Counted from the first letter of the stretch, positions 7,872 to 16,256 are shown. The stretch is DNA of 36,990 nucleotides from Gemmatimonadota bacterium (GCA_007124095.1 SLFU01000241.1:1-36990); one strand, 5' to 3'. A program made the numbers and translations. Notes: generated from the letters alone by a model not told the origin.

Positions 7872-9710
7872 ATGACGCACCTCAGAACCATCCTTCCCTA
7901 TTTTCGCAGGTACCGCACCGGGATGCTGGTGGGTCTCCTTCTGGTAGCCGTCTCGAATTTCTTCACGGTGGCCGGTCCCTGGCTGCTCCGACTGGCGATC
8001 GACGCCCTGGAGGACCCGGAGGTCTCCCGGAACCTCATCCTCGGCTACGCGGGGCTCGTCGTGGGCGCGGCGCTCCTGGGCGGAGCCGCACGCTACGGGA
8101 TGCGAGAGCTCATCAATGGGGTCAGCCGACGAATCGAATGCGACCTGAGGGCGAATTTCTTCGATCACCTGCTGAAACTCGACGCCTCCTTCTTCGATCG
8201 GGAGCGAACCGGCGACATCATGAGCCGGGCGACGAACGACACGCTTGCGGTTCGGCAGGCGGTGGGGCCGGCCGTGATGTACTCCGTGAACACCTCGGTG
8301 ATGTCGGCGTTCACCCTTGCCCTGATGGTGTGGATCTCGCCCAGACTCACTCTTCTGGCCCTGATCCCGATGCTGGTCCTTCCCCCTGTGGTCCTGGGCT
8401 TCGGGCGCATCATCCACCAGCGATTCCAGCGGATTCAGGAACAGTTCGCCGCCCTTTCGACCCAGGTACAGGAGAATCTGACCGGAGTCCGCCTGGTCCG
8501 GGCCTACGTACAGGAGGTCGACCAGGCCCGCCGATTCGAAGAGATGAATCGAGAGTATATGGACCGGAATCTGCACCTGGTGAAAGCCCAGGGGCTCTTC
8601 CACCCGACCCTGGGACTCCTGACCGGTCTGGCGATGGTGATCGTCATCTGGGTCGGCGGAGGACTCGTGATCGATGGCTCGATCTCGGTGGGAGACTTCG
8701 TCGCCTTCATCTTCTACCTGAACCTCCTCACCTGGCCGCTGATCGCCCTGGGATGGGTCGTCAATCTCTTCCAGCGAGGAGAGGCCTCGATGGCACGGAT
8801 CAACCGAATCCTCCACACCGAGCCGCGGATAGCCCCCGCGGTGGGACGGCCCGTGGGTCGGATCCGGGGTGAGCTGGAGTTCGAGGGTGTCTCGTTCCGC
8901 TATCCCGGCACCGATCGGGAAGTCCTTCGAGATCTCTCCTTCAAGGTGCGGCCCGGAGAGACCATCGCGATCGTGGGGGCCACGGGATCCGGAAAGAGTA
9001 CGCTGGTCACCCTCATACCGCGGATCTACGATCCCACCGAAGGCCGCATCCTCCTCGACGGAGTGCCCCTGTCCCAATACGAGCCGGGTGAGCTGCGCTC
9101 TCAGATGGGCGTCGTACCGCAGGACACCTTCTTGTTCTCGGAGACCATCGGCTCGAACGTCGGACTCGGCCTCGGATTCTCGGCGGGAGCTGTCTCCGCG
9201 GACGGCGGTGAGGAAACCGGCGAGGAGATGGACCCGCGGATCCTTCGCGCCTCCGAGATCGCCCAGCTTCACGAGCAGGTGGCCGACTTTCCCCGGGGAT
9301 ACCGCACCTATCTGGGTGAGCGGGGTATCAACCTCTCCGGCGGACAGAAGCAGCGCGCCACTCTCGCACGGGCACTCGCTCGGGACCCGGGGATCCTGAT
9401 CCTGGACGATGCGCTGAGCGCGGTGGACACACAGACGGAGGCGAGGATCCTGTCCGAGCTGAAGGAGTCCCTTCGGGGGCGTACCTGCTTCATCATCTCG
9501 CACCGGGTCACCGCGGTCATGGACGCGGACCGGATCCTGGTCCTCGACGAGGGAGTCCTGGTCGACGAAGGGTCCCACGACGAGCTCCTCTCGCGCGAGG
9601 GCGTCTATGCGGCCCTCCTCCGCCGCCAGCTGCTCGATCGGGAGCTCAATGAGGAGGACGGCGACGCCGATCTCTCCGTCAGATCCGCTCCAGCAGGAAC
9701 TCAGGCGTGA
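7872..9710 (+). CDS. ABC exporter half-transporter (MsbA/multidrug type, fused TMD-NBD)
   Basis: A 612-residue exporter subunit with six transmembrane helices in the first ~310 residues and a nucleotide-binding domain after about 335. The NBD shows Walker A GATGSGKST at 369-377, signature LSGGQKQR from 488, Walker B ILILDD at 508-513 and an H-loop in ISHRVTAV. The residue after Walker B, normally the catalytic Glu, is Asp (LDDALSAVD). From family knowledge this is typical of the degenerate-site subunit in heterodimeric exporters such as TM287 or BmrC, yet no partner gene is adjacent. ATG 7872 is chosen; GTG 7866 is in frame and also possible. The last 32 bp overlap the convergent ccdA gene. 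Substrate (lipid, drug or other) is unknown. Confidence 0.93.
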   Translation: MTHLRTILPYFRRYRTGMLVGLLLVAVSNFFTVAGPWLLRLAIDALEDPEVSRNLILGYAGLVVGAALLGGAARYGMRELINGVSRRIECDLRANFFDHLLKLDASFFDRERTGDIMSRATNDTLAVRQAVGPAVMYSVNTSVMSAFTLALMVWISPRLTLLALIPMLVLPPVVLGFGRIIHQRFQRIQEQFAALSTQVQENLTGVRLVRAYVQEVDQARRFEEMNREYMDRNLHLVKAQGLFHPTLGLLTGLAMVIVIWVGGGLVIDGSISVGDFVAFIFYLNLLTWPLIALGWVVNLFQRGEASMARINRILHTEPRIAPAVGRPVGRIRGELEFEGVSFRYPGTDREVLRDLSFKVRPGETIAIVGATGSGKSTLVTLIPRIYDPTEGRILLDGVPLSQYEPGELRSQMGVVPQDTFLFSETIGSNVGLGLGFSAGAVSADGGEETGEEMDPRILRASEIAQLHEQVADFPRGYRTYLGERGINLSGGQKQRATLARALARDPGILILDDALSAVDTQTEARILSELKESLRGRTCFIISHRVTAVMDADRILVLDEGVLVDEGSHDELLSREGVYAALLRRQLLDRELNEEDGDADLSVRSAPAGTQA

Positions 9711-10404
9711 GGGGAACGAGCCAGCTCGTCAGGGCGGTGAAGCTGCCCGTCATGAGGAGGATGCCCAGCACGAGGAGGAGCACACCGGAGGCGACCTCCA
9801 CGGCGGAGAGGTAGCGACGGAACCGTCCGAACCCCGTGAGGAAGCGGTCGAGCGCCACCGACGCGAGGAGAAACGGGATCGCCAGCCCGGCGGAGTAGAC
9901 TCCGAGAAGTCCCACCCCCTGCCAGAAGGTCTCCTGGGCGGCGGCGAAGGTGAGAATCGCCCCGAGGACCGGCCCGATGCATGGGGTCCACCCAGCCCCG
10001 AAGGCCATCCCCACCGCGACGGCCCCGAGGTAGCCCACGGGCCGGTTCGCCACGTGGAAGCGCTTCTCCCGCATCAGGGGCGCGAGCTTCAGGAGACCGG
10101 TCAGATGGAGGCCGAGGAGGAAGATCACCGCACCCCCGATCCGCGCGATCCACTCCTCGTAGTGGCGAAAGAACTGGCCCAGAAAGGAGGCGGAGGCTCC
10201 TAGGAGGAGGAAAATCAGGCTGAACCCGCCCACGAAGAGGAGGGAGTAGGTGAAGACACGCCTGCGATCCACCCCCTCCTCGAGCTCCTCGAGGCTCATC
10301 CCCGTGACGAAGCTCAGGTACGCGGGCACGAGTGGGAGGACGCACGGCGAGAGAAAGGAAAGGACCCCCGCGGTCAGCGCGATCAACAAGCCCACCTCGA
10401 TCAA
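9679..10404 (-). CDS. ccdA: CcdA-family transmembrane thiol-disulfide transporter
   Basis: A 241-residue membrane protein with about six helices that moves electrons from cytoplasmic thioredoxin to periplasmic thiol proteins, for cytochrome c maturation or disulfide reduction. The two redox cysteines are in the usual places: C21 in SPCVLPLVPAYLSF and C142 in GWTPCIGPVLGAIL. The start is TTG at 10404, which overlaps the stop of the phospholipase D gene (TTGA) and has GGAGG a few bases upstream; a longer open frame exists upstream but contradicts the PLD gene. Its 3' end overlaps the convergent ABC gene. No cytochrome c or thioredoxin partner is adjacent, although a DUF255 thioredoxin-domain protein is encoded at 19103. 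Confidence 0.9.
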   Translation of the reverse strand: MIEVGLLIALTAGVLSFLSPCVLPLVPAYLSFVTGMSLEELEEGVDRRRVFTYSLLFVGGFSLIFLLLGASASFLGQFFRHYEEWIARIGGAVIFLLGLHLTGLLKLAPLMREKRFHVANRPVGYLGAVAVGMAFGAGWTPCIGPVLGAILTFAAAQETFWQGVGLLGVYSAGLAIPFLLASVALDRFLTGFGRFRRYLSAVEVASGVLLLVLGILLMTGSFTALTSWLVPLTPEFLLERI

Positions 10405-11876
10405 GGCACCTCCTCGTCCGTGTCGTCCGTGTCCGATTCCCGACGCGCCCGCCAAGCCTGAGCGATCCCCCGCACGGCGAGCACCAAGCCCACCCACCCC
10501 GTGATGGCGGCCAGAGTCCACCCGACCAGCCGGGGAAAGAAGAAGGCGAAGACCGCGCAGAGCAAGAGGAGCGTCGCCACGGTGCCGAGAAGCGTGCGAT
10601 CTTCCCGCCCGATGACCCTGTGGCCCGCGATCGCGTCTCCGAGCGCGGTCCCCGCCCGCACCAGGTCCGCCAGGGTGAGGCTCTGTGCTCCTCCCGACGG
10701 AAGCCGCTTTCCGGCTTGCCACCTGAACCCCTCGCGATCGAGAGAGGTCGTCCCGAGTCCGGGCTCGCCCACGCCCGCCACCCCCTTTCGCCGGGGGAGG
10801 ACGATCTCCACTGCGGAGGCCAGGTCCGCCATGAACAGGCCTTCGACCTGTCCGGCCAACTCCCGATCCAGGACCCCCACATCCAACTCCCAGTTCCCCA
10901 GGAGGGAGGCCACATTCAGGTTTGAGGAGCCGATGCGGCACCAACGGCCGTCCACCACCGAAGTCTTGGCATGGATCATCGGCCCTTGCCATTCGAAGAT
11001 CCGGACGCCCGCTCGGAGAAGGTTCCGGTATCCCCCCCGGGAGAGGCTACCCACCCAGGGCCAGTTGTTGTGCGCGGGCACCAGGACTCGGACATCGACA
11101 CCGTCCCGGGCCGCCGCCATCAGCCCCTCGGATACCGGGCGGGGGGCCACGAAGTAGGGATCCGTGATCCAGATCCGCTCGCGGGCGACCGAGGCCATCA
11201 ATTGGGTAGCCCTATACACGCGCGATCGCCAGGGAAGCCCTTCGATCAACCATACGGAAGCCGTCCCCGCGGGTGGAACCCCGGAAGGATCGGCGCGGGC
11301 CGGTTCGGGAACCTCCCCTCCCATCTCGGCCCACACTCGCTCGAAGGTCCGGGCGGCGGCGGCGGCAGCCGGCCCCCGGATCTCCACCCCGGTGTCCCGC
11401 CAGGGGGGGTGTTCCCGGGTTCCGACCCACTCCTCCCCGACACAGAAGCCCCCCATGTAGGAGACCTCGCCGTCCACCGCCACCAGCTTTCGATGGTCGC
11501 GCTGAAGCAGCCCGAGAGGATCCCTCAGAGAAGGGGGATTGAAGGCCCGCACCTCCACGCCCGCTTCCCGGAAGGGCCGCCAGAACCGGCGTGGGGTGGC
11601 CCAGCAACCCATCCAGTCGTAGAGAACCCGTACCTCCACCCCGGCGCGAGCCCGATCCACCAGGGCATCGCGAAAGCGGCGGCCGAGGGCGTCGTCCCGG
11701 AGGATGTAGTTTTCGAAATGGACGTACCGGGTGGCCGCCGCGATCGCTTCGAGCCAGGCGTCGAAGGTCGAGGGTCCCTCGAACTGCAGGAGGAGCCTGT
11801 TGCCATCGATTCGAGCCGAGGCCGTGGCCCGCCCCATCGCCCACTCCGGAAAGAGGAGGTCGGAGGGATGTGACAC
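10401..11876 (-). CDS. Phospholipase D/cardiolipin synthase-like protein with C-terminal membrane hairpin
   Basis: 491 residues with two HKD motifs: H128-K130-D135 in RDHRKLVAVDGEVSYMGG and H302-K304-D309 in IHAKTSVVDG followed by GSSN. This is the cardiolipin synthase branch of the PLD superfamily, which condenses phosphatidylglycerol-type lipids by phosphatidyl transfer. Unlike classical bacterial cardiolipin synthases, no N-terminal transmembrane helices are seen. Instead two hydrophobic helices lie at about 428-447 and 450-470, followed by a short acidic tail (TDDTDEEVP). Anchoring from the C-terminus is therefore inferred. It starts 4 bp after the agmatinase stop on the same strand and overlaps ccdA. 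Lipid substrate is inferred from family only. Confidence 0.88.
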   Translation of the reverse strand: MSHPSDLLFPEWAMGRATASARIDGNRLLLQFEGPSTFDAWLEAIAAATRYVHFENYILRDDALGRRFRDALVDRARAGVEVRVLYDWMGCWATPRRFWRPFREAGVEVRAFNPPSLRDPLGLLQRDHRKLVAVDGEVSYMGGFCVGEEWVGTREHPPWRDTGVEIRGPAAAAAARTFERVWAEMGGEVPEPARADPSGVPPAGTASVWLIEGLPWRSRVYRATQLMASVARERIWITDPYFVAPRPVSEGLMAAARDGVDVRVLVPAHNNWPWVGSLSRGGYRNLLRAGVRIFEWQGPMIHAKTSVVDGRWCRIGSSNLNVASLLGNWELDVGVLDRELAGQVEGLFMADLASAVEIVLPRRKGVAGVGEPGLGTTSLDREGFRWQAGKRLPSGGAQSLTLADLVRAGTALGDAIAGHRVIGREDRTLLGTVATLLLLCAVFAFFFPRLVGWTLAAITGWVGLVLAVRGIAQAWRARRESDTDDTDEEVP

Positions 11877-11880
11877 CCCT

Positions 11881-12819
11881 TCAGTCCCCGCTATCGAAAT
11901 GGTATCCCAGGAGCTTGTACACGAGCTTGGCCGCCAGGAAGTCGGGCGCCGTGAACCCCGGGCGGGGTGCGAGCTCCACTACATCCATCCCCACGACCCG
12001 GCGCTCCCGGAACACCCTTCGAAGAAACCGGAGAGTCCGGTACCAGTCGCCCCCTCCCGGTTCCGGAGTACCGGTCGAGGGCATCAGGGCGGGATCGAAA
12101 TAGTCCAGGTCGAAGGTAAGGTAGACCTCCGGCCCGAGCGCCTGAAGCGCCTCGTCCATCCAGGCGTCGTCTTCCCACATGCGGTCGGCCCAGATCAGCC
12201 TGACCCCGTCGCTCGCGCCGGCGAACTGCACCTCCTCGGAGGAAACCGCCCGCACCCCGACGGCCACGAAATCGGCTACATCGACGCAGCGGCGGGCGAA
12301 GGCGGCGTGCGACCAGGGTGCGCCCTCGTAGCCGTCCCTCAAGTCGGCGTGGGCGTCCATCTGGAGGACCGAGAGCCGTTCGGTTCGATCCTGGCGGCCC
12401 GCGGTGGCTCGGACCGCAGGAGCACTCAAGGAGTGCTCCCCTCCGAGCATGACCGGAAACCGACCCTCCAGAGTGGCGAGGATTCGCCCATACGCCTCCT
12501 CGAGCTCCGCCATCGCCGCGGTCGAGCCCTCACGGGTGAGTTCGAGGGCGGGGAGGGTATGGATCCCGTGGCGAGCCGGCTCCTCGTCGAGCTCCTGATC
12601 GTAAAGCTCGATGAAGCGGGAGGCCTCGAGAATCGCGCGAGGGCCACCCCGCGTCCCTCCCGAATAGGATGTAGTGGATTCGTAGGGAACCGGGAGAATG
12701 ACCGCCGCAGCCCCTTCCAGCTCCGCCATCGCCCCTTCCAGCCCCAGAAAGTTGTGGGGGGACTCCCAAGGCAGGTCCTCGAGACCGCGGCTGCCGGTCA
12801 GCCGGCCACCGGGGTTCAT
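11881..12819 (-). CDS. speB: Agmatinase (ureohydrolase family)
   Basis: Hydrolyses agmatine to putrescine and urea with two Mn2+ ions. The 312-residue protein shows the ureohydrolase metal ligands: H129 in LGGEHSLS, D155/H157/D159 in MDAHADLRD, and D237/D239 in TFDLDYFDP, followed by STGTPEPGG, which is typical of agmatinases rather than arginases. The start at ATG 12819 overlaps the stop of the arginine decarboxylase gene (ATGA), so the two are translationally coupled; a longer upstream frame is only read-through across that gene. The pairing with an arginine-to-agmatine enzyme strongly supports agmatine as the substrate. Biochemical discrimination from guanidinobutyrase or similar is not possible from sequence alone. 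Confidence 0.92.
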   Translation of the reverse strand: MNPGGRLTGSRGLEDLPWESPHNFLGLEGAMAELEGAAAVILPVPYESTTSYSGGTRGGPRAILEASRFIELYDQELDEEPARHGIHTLPALELTREGSTAAMAELEEAYGRILATLEGRFPVMLGGEHSLSAPAVRATAGRQDRTERLSVLQMDAHADLRDGYEGAPWSHAAFARRCVDVADFVAVGVRAVSSEEVQFAGASDGVRLIWADRMWEDDAWMDEALQALGPEVYLTFDLDYFDPALMPSTGTPEPGGGDWYRTLRFLRRVFRERRVVGMDVVELAPRPGFTAPDFLAAKLVYKLLGYHFDSGD

Positions 12820-13376
12820 CCGCAGGAGACAGCAGCGCTCACCACCGTCACCCACCTCCCGTCCTCGGGCGCCTCCGCCACGATCGTGTAGTTCCGCGTT
12901 TCCACAATCTTCCCCGAAAGACGCCACTGCTCCTTCCGGTCGTCCCATGCCTTCTCGGGATCGAAGGGCACCCCGAGGACGGTCGCGAGCATGGAGGCAG
13001 CCAGGTCCTCCGCGTAGTCGCCCATCACCGGCTCGCTCTGCCCGTAGGCGTGGTGTTCGGAGATGTAGCCGTAGTGACTGCGGTCCGTGGGAATCGCCAC
13101 CCCGACCGTGGCCCCGACCCGGCGACTCGGCTCGTTGGATGCGGCCTCCGAGAGAACGCAGAAGACGACCTGGCCGGGTCTCAGCAGCTCCACCCCCTCA
13201 TCCCGATGGAGGATCTCACACTCGGGAGGAAAGATCGACGAGATTCGCACCAGGTTGTGTTGAGCGATCCCGGCATCCCTCAAGGCCATCTCGAAGCTGG
13301 TCAGCTTCTCCCTGTGGACCCCGACGCCGGTGGTGAAGAAGATCTTGCTCGGTACCAGCTCGTCACCTTGAAACAA
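12816..13376 (-). CDS. pdaD: Pyruvoyl-dependent arginine decarboxylase
   Basis: Converts arginine to agmatine. The proenzyme cleaves itself at a Ser-Ser bond and the new N-terminal Ser becomes the pyruvoyl cofactor. The 186-residue sequence contains the site in NLVRISSIFPPECEI, with S46-S47 as the predicted cut, and the following family features TGVGVHREKLTSFE, EASNEPSRRVGATVGVAIP and GYISEHHAYG. The start is TTG at 13376, supported by GGAGG about 8 nt upstream. It overlaps speB by 4 bp and follows the Fur-family gene by 52 bp. The class is best known from archaea and Chlamydia and is scattered in bacteria, so lateral origin is possible, but base composition here looks like its neighbours. 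Confidence 0.94.
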   Translation of the reverse strand: MFQGDELVPSKIFFTTGVGVHREKLTSFEMALRDAGIAQHNLVRISSIFPPECEILHRDEGVELLRPGQVVFCVLSEAASNEPSRRVGATVGVAIPTDRSHYGYISEHHAYGQSEPVMGDYAEDLAASMLATVLGVPFDPEKAWDDRKEQWRLSGKIVETRNYTIVAEAPEDGRWVTVVSAAVSCG

Positions 13377-13428
13377 CCCGAGACCTCCAGGAGAGGGAGA
13401 AGGGGGAACAGGAGAGGGAGCGGCGAAG

Positions 13429-13935
13429 TTAGACGGTTTCGATCGGACAGGTCAACCCTTCCCGGGGGAGCTCCGCACCGGCTTCCTGGCATGGGGCGCA
13501 GAGGCCGTAGATCTCCAGCTTGTAGCGATTGGGGCGGAAGCCGCGACTCCTGGCGATCTCTTCCTGGAGGCGCTGAACCTCGTGGCTCCTGAACTCGGTG
13601 ACCGTGCCACACTCCTGGCAGATCAGGTGCTCGTGCTCAGGCTGACGGGAGAGCCGGTGCTCATAGCGCTTGAACCCCTCGTCGAAGTCGTGCTCCTCGA
13701 CCAGCTTGCTCCGGACGAGGAGGTCGAGGGTGCGGTAGATCGTGGCTTTCCCGATCCTCTCCCCAACCTCCCTCAGCCTCTGCTCGATATCGTCGACAGA
13801 AGGGTGATCGTCCGAAGAAAAGACGACGTCGGCGACGGCCTCCCTCTGCTGGGTGACCGGAAGTCCCTGATCTCTCAGGTACCGGCCGAAGAGGCGAACG
13901 AAGGGCGAGACCTGGGGCGGGTTCTGTGTGTTCAC
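13429..13935 (-). CDS. Fur-family metal- or peroxide-responsive transcriptional regulator
   Basis: 168 residues, typical Fur length. The N-terminal winged helix (about 15-85) contains LPVTQQREAVADVVF and the recognition region RIGKATIYRTLDLLV. The C-terminal dimerisation domain has the metal motif HEHLICQECG (H101, H103, C106, C109) and a second CxxC at C146/C149, so a structural zinc site of the four-Cys kind is intact. Whether it senses Fe, Zn, Mn or peroxide cannot be decided; the HEHLIC sequence is common to Fur and PerR. GTG 13935 overlaps the stop of the preceding unknown gene (GTGA). It sits just before pdaD-speB but may regulate genes elsewhere. Confidence 0.92.
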   Translation of the reverse strand: MNTQNPPQVSPFVRLFGRYLRDQGLPVTQQREAVADVVFSSDDHPSVDDIEQRLREVGERIGKATIYRTLDLLVRSKLVEEHDFDEGFKRYEHRLSRQPEHEHLICQECGTVTEFRSHEVQRLQEEIARSRGFRPNRYKLEIYGLCAPCQEAGAELPREGLTCPIETV

Positions 13936-14462
13936 GTGGACTCCTCTTCCCCGGAGGGAATTGGCCCCTCCACTGCCAATACTGACATCGTCGAATCCCC
14001 GAAGTCCGCGGCGGTACGGGGTGAAAGCTCGGCAACGAGCTCGTCGATTCGCTCCGGATCCCCCTTCACCTCCACCGGTCGCGGAGAGCCGGAACCCTTC
14101 CCGGCCTCCGACCGCCGTACCACACCTTCCATGATCCGAGGAAGGCGGTCGCGGGGAGCTGCCCCCTCTTCCTGGACTCGCGCCGCGAAGGTGGTGCCTT
14201 TTCCCGTCATCTCGGCCCTATAGGAGAGAGTGACGAGAAGTCGCCGGTCCTCCGCGGCCGCGGTCCCGTCCGGCTCCCCTCCGACCAATCCGGCATCGAC
14301 GGTCGGATAGCACCCGGCGGCGACCAGTCCCTGCTCGGACCTCCCCCGCTTGAGGGGAGGGAACACCCAGAGCTGATCCAGTTGCGAAGGGGGAATCCGC
14401 CCGACCAGTCGCCGCAGCGCCTCGCCCAGGCTCCCGGGAACTCCCGGATCTCCCTCCGGCAT
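13932..14462 (-). CDS. Unknown soluble protein (176 aa) between DHH phosphoesterase and Fur
   Basis: Not recognised. ATG 14462 overlaps the stop of the DHH gene by one base (TGATG); an in-frame GTG one codon earlier is also possible. No signal peptide or membrane helix is seen. The middle is the best-looking part: QLDQLWVFPPLKRGRSEQGL, then RRLLVTLSYRAEMTGKGTTF, then DRLPRIMEGVVRRS. It suggests a small alpha/beta domain with several Arg/Lys. The C-terminus is acidic (SGEEEST). Tight coupling to both neighbours and codon usage like them support a real gene. A role linked to either nucleotide-phosphate turnover or regulation would be only guesswork. Confidence 0.7.
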   Translation of the reverse strand: MPEGDPGVPGSLGEALRRLVGRIPPSQLDQLWVFPPLKRGRSEQGLVAAGCYPTVDAGLVGGEPDGTAAAEDRRLLVTLSYRAEMTGKGTTFAARVQEEGAAPRDRLPRIMEGVVRRSEAGKGSGSPRPVEVKGDPERIDELVAELSPRTAADFGDSTMSVLAVEGPIPSGEEEST

Positions 14463-15547
14463 CACTCTACGCCTTCTCCATCCTGCGGTTCCCTGGACTC
14501 GGCCAGTCCGGCGTCTCCTGAACCGGGCGCTCCGGCTTCGTCGTGGAGGTATTCGATCGAGCGGGCGACGACCCGGTCACGCACCTGCTCGACCTTCCCT
14601 TCAATGAGGGCTCCGGAAGCGCGAGCGTGCCCTCCGCCTCCGAAGCTCCGCGCGAGGACATTGACATCCGCCGGTCCATTGGATCGGAAAGACACCTTGG
14701 TGCTACCCTCCGCCACCTCGCGGAAGAGGAGCCCCACCTCCACACCGTCCAGCTCCCTGGGGAAATCGACCAGCCCCTCGAGGTCCTCCGACGAGCACGC
14801 CAGCTCCCGAAACGCCTTGGCGGGAACGGTCATCCAGGCCACCCGCCCGTCGGACGACACATCGAGGGTGGCCAGTGCCTTCTCGAGGAGACGATAACGA
14901 CGAAGGGGCGCCCGCCCGTAAATCCGGCGATGCAGCTCCTCGGGATCCGCCCCGCGAGACACCAGCTCCGCGGCGATGCGGTGCACCTCCGGGGTTACAT
15001 TCGAATGGCGAAAGGACCCCGTGTCCGTCAGGAGAGCCACATAGAGCCCTTCTACGAGAGGCCGGGTCCAGGGACCATCCCGCGTCCAGGCCAGATCGAA
15101 GACCAGCTCTCCGGCAGCCGCAGCGGCGGCATCGCGGAAGGAGACCCCTTCCAGGGCGCCGGATCCCGGAGGGTGGTGATCGATGATCACCTTCCCGAGG
15201 TCCTCGACCAGGGGACCGACCCGTCCGATCCTCGACACCTCTCCGGTATCCACCACGATGCAGAGATCCGCGGCGCGACACCGGCGCCGCGTCTCCGGCT
15301 CGTCTACCTCCAGGATCCGCGTGGGATCCGGGACGAGGAAGCGAAAGAGGTCGGGAAAGGGGGTCGGGTTGACGATCCATGCCTGAATCCCCTCCTCGAG
15401 GAGCAGTGAGAGGAGCGCGGCCTCGCATCCCGCCCCATCGCCGTCACCATTTTTGTGAGTCGTGAGGATGACCCGGCTGGCCTTCTCGAGGACGGCCAGG
15501 ACCTGGTCGATGGAAGAACGGCGGGAGGGGGGGATCTCGTAGCTCAT
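14462..15547 (-). CDS. DHH/DHHA1 phosphoesterase, NrnA-like (oligoribonuclease / pAp phosphatase)
   Basis: 361 residues with the four DHH motifs: THKNGDGDGAG at 30-40, VVDTG at 98-102, IIDHHPPGSG at 121-130 and LLTDTGSFRHSN at 172-183. A C-terminal DHHA1 domain carries SFGGGGHARASG at 301-312. NrnA-type enzymes degrade 2-5 nt oligoribonucleotides and dephosphorylate pAp; some relatives cleave cyclic dinucleotide products. Motif I reads HKNGDGDG, a variant of the common H-x-x-P-D-G-D, but all metal ligands are kept. The C-terminal ~40 residues after the DHHA1 domain are rich in Gly, Glu and Asp and probably disordered. It lies in the tightly packed minus-strand block. Confidence 0.88.
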   Translation of the reverse strand: MSYEIPPSRRSSIDQVLAVLEKASRVILTTHKNGDGDGAGCEAALLSLLLEEGIQAWIVNPTPFPDLFRFLVPDPTRILEVDEPETRRRCRAADLCIVVDTGEVSRIGRVGPLVEDLGKVIIDHHPPGSGALEGVSFRDAAAAAAGELVFDLAWTRDGPWTRPLVEGLYVALLTDTGSFRHSNVTPEVHRIAAELVSRGADPEELHRRIYGRAPLRRYRLLEKALATLDVSSDGRVAWMTVPAKAFRELACSSEDLEGLVDFPRELDGVEVGLLFREVAEGSTKVSFRSNGPADVNVLARSFGGGGHARASGALIEGKVEQVRDRVVARSIEYLHDEAGAPGSGDAGLAESREPQDGEGVE

Positions 15548-15590
15548 GGGTGCGAAGGGTAGGCGGGGGCGATTCCGCGGTCAAGCGGGC

Positions 15591-16256
15591 TCAGGGTGGG
15601 GGCTGCATTCGCTTCCAGAGCTTCGCCCAATTGGATGCCAGCCGCACCAGCGGCCAGGCCCGTCGGCCGTGGATCGTGGCCTCCCGGAGCGCATCGAGGA
15701 GCGCCGCGGGTTCGTTCGCGTGATGGGGCAGCTCGACCCATGCGTTCCCCACCTCCCGCACGGTATGGGCATCCGATCCCGCGCCGTGGAGGAGCCCGTG
15801 CCGCTCCGCCAGATCGAGTCCCTTCAGGTTCCGGCGCCGCGAGAAGACACGTGCGTTGAAGACCTCCACGACATCGACAAGGGGAGCGAGGGTCTCGGCC
15901 AGTCGCCCATCCCCACCCTTTCCCCGAGCATACGGATGGGGGAGATAGACGATCCCTCCCTGGGCCCGGATCGACTCGCACGTCGCCCGCGCGGGCGTCC
16001 CCTTGGGGATCTCGCGCTCGAGGTAGAGCCCGATGACGTCGATCCCCTCCGCGGTCTTCACCTCCTCGCCCGCGATGACGCGGCCCGGATAGCGCGAGGA
16101 CATCGTCCTGGCCACCGAGAGCCGATTGTGGTCGGTGATCGCGATCCGCTCCAGGCCGCGTCCCAGCGCACGCTCCAGGACCCGCTCCGGATCGGAGAGG
16201 CAGTCCCACGACCCTGCGGTGTGGAGGTGGAGATCGATCCGAATTCGTTCACTCAC
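15591..16256 (-). CDS. PHP-domain phosphoesterase
   Basis: 221 residues of the PHP fold, a trinuclear-metal phosphoesterase. Motifs: DLHLHT at 8-13, IAITDHN at 38-44, VIAGEEVKT, YLPHPYARG and GAGSDAHTVREVG. This set resembles stand-alone PHP enzymes such as YciV/TrpH (RNase AM, a 5'-3' exonuclease that also dephosphorylates 3',5'-bisphosphates), but the protein is shorter and could have another phosphate substrate. The start at GTG 16256 (MSERIRIDLHLHT) overlaps the coaE end by 8 bp; longer forms would lie inside coaE. Proximity to the DHH/NrnA gene hints at shared small-RNA or nucleotide turnover, an inference from context. Confidence 0.85.
   Translation of the reverse strand: MSERIRIDLHLHTAGSWDCLSDPERVLERALGRGLERIAITDHNRLSVARTMSSRYPGRVIAGEEVKTAEGIDVIGLYLEREIPKGTPARATCESIRAQGGIVYLPHPYARGKGGDGRLAETLAPLVDVVEVFNARVFSRRRNLKGLDLAERHGLLHGAGSDAHTVREVGNAWVELPHHANEPAALLDALREATIHGRRAWPLVRLASNWAKLWKRMQPPP

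Noticed and set aside
7704-9578. 624-codon minus-strand frame
   Set aside because: Antisense to the ABC exporter, whose Walker A, signature and Walker B motifs are clear.
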